DNA of 64,000 bases, from assembly GCA_021201795.1 (NCBI GenBank), contig JAJQEF010000006.1:1-64000 (forward strand), read 5' to 3'. Within the stretch, counting starts at the first letter, position 1, and every line of letters begins with the position of its first letter. Source of the stretch: Rikenellaceae bacterium (GTDB lineage Bacteria; Bacteroidota; Bacteroidia; Bacteroidales; Rikenellaceae). Shown here piece by piece: positions 63,487 to 64,000 of this stretch. Below the pieces are notes generated by a model, which was given only the letters and a program-made list of their open reading frames with translations, had not been told where the DNA came from and searched no databases. The position numbers and the translations under genes are program-made.

Positions 63487-64000
63487 TTAAATCAGAATAT
63501 CCGCTATCACAAAAACAGCATAACATATACTGGCTATGCCGTTGACGGTTCCGAATGCCAGGTTTATTTTCGATAGATCTGACGGTTTTACAATAATATG
63601 CTGGTAAATAAGAAGCGATATAAATATTGCCGAACCAGCGATATATAAAATACTTCCGCCGATCATACTGCCGAATATTATAACGGTAATTATAGTGAAA
63701 AAATGTAATAATGAGCTTATAATAAGCGAATTTTTAATACCTAACCTTGAAGGCATGGAATTTATACCGTTATCTTTATCGAACTGAGTGTCCTGTAGGG
63801 AATAAATTATGTCGAATCCTCCGACCCATGTCAGGACAAGTGACGAAAGTACGAGTGGAGTTAAGGCAAATTGTCCGGTTACGGCGATGTAAGCACCGAT
63901 AGGAGCGATTGAAAGAGATAGTCCTATAAATATGTGGCATAAAGATGTGAAACGTTTTGTAAGGGAATATCCTAATACTACAGCGAGCGCAATAGGCGAT
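63487..64000 (-). CDS. UbiA-family prenyltransferase, partial at window edge
   Basis: YSLQDTQFDKDNGINSMPSRLGIKNSLIISSLLHFF; frame open to the window end. Confidence 0.85.
   Translation of the reverse strand, partial: SPIALAVVLGYSLTKRFTSLCHIFIGLSLSIAPIGAYIAVTGQFALTPLVLSSLVLTWVGGFDIIYSLQDTQFDKDNGINSMPSRLGIKNSLIISSLLHFFTIITVIIFGSMIGGSILYIAGSAIFISLLIYQHIIVKPSDLSKINLAFGTVNGIASICYAVFVIADILI

Overview
The window looks like a Bacteroidales (Bacteroidota) chromosome segment; this is inferred from gene content, and no organism is named. Contents, in order: (1) a FimA/Mfa-type fimbrial operon (DUF3575, DUF3868, Mfa1-like, FimB/Mfa2-like, two further lipoproteins) with a LytTR/LytS-type two-component pair downstream and a separate large FimD-like tip lipoprotein about 9 kb away; (2) a redox/uptake island (ECF S component, two broken flavodoxin-type genes, TonB receptor, DUF1893, NapH-like 4Fe-4S protein, Tat-type aldo/keto reductase with ferredoxin motifs); (3) a scattered pectin/rhamnogalacturonan set (two PL11-type lyases, a hybrid two-component regulator, GH30, GH2, a CBM9/PKD-like protein); (4) intact housekeeping blocks (relA/spoT, nadC, ilvD-ilvB-ilvN-ilvC, PPIases, nhaA, mgsA, cysQ, recF, ribH, comF, htpG, ubiA-like) and a tRNA-Arg(ACG). 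The most notable signals are a perfect 47-bp palindrome (23-bp arms) inside a fimbrial lipoprotein ORF; a CE12-like domain fused to PL11 that appears to have lost its catalytic Ser and His; and many broken accessory genes (in-frame stops or 1-nt frameshifts) next to intact housekeeping genes, which suggests active gene erosion or, at two poly-G tracts, possible phase variation. I found no CRISPR array, prophage or transposase. All homology calls are from recognising motifs by eye; no searches were run.
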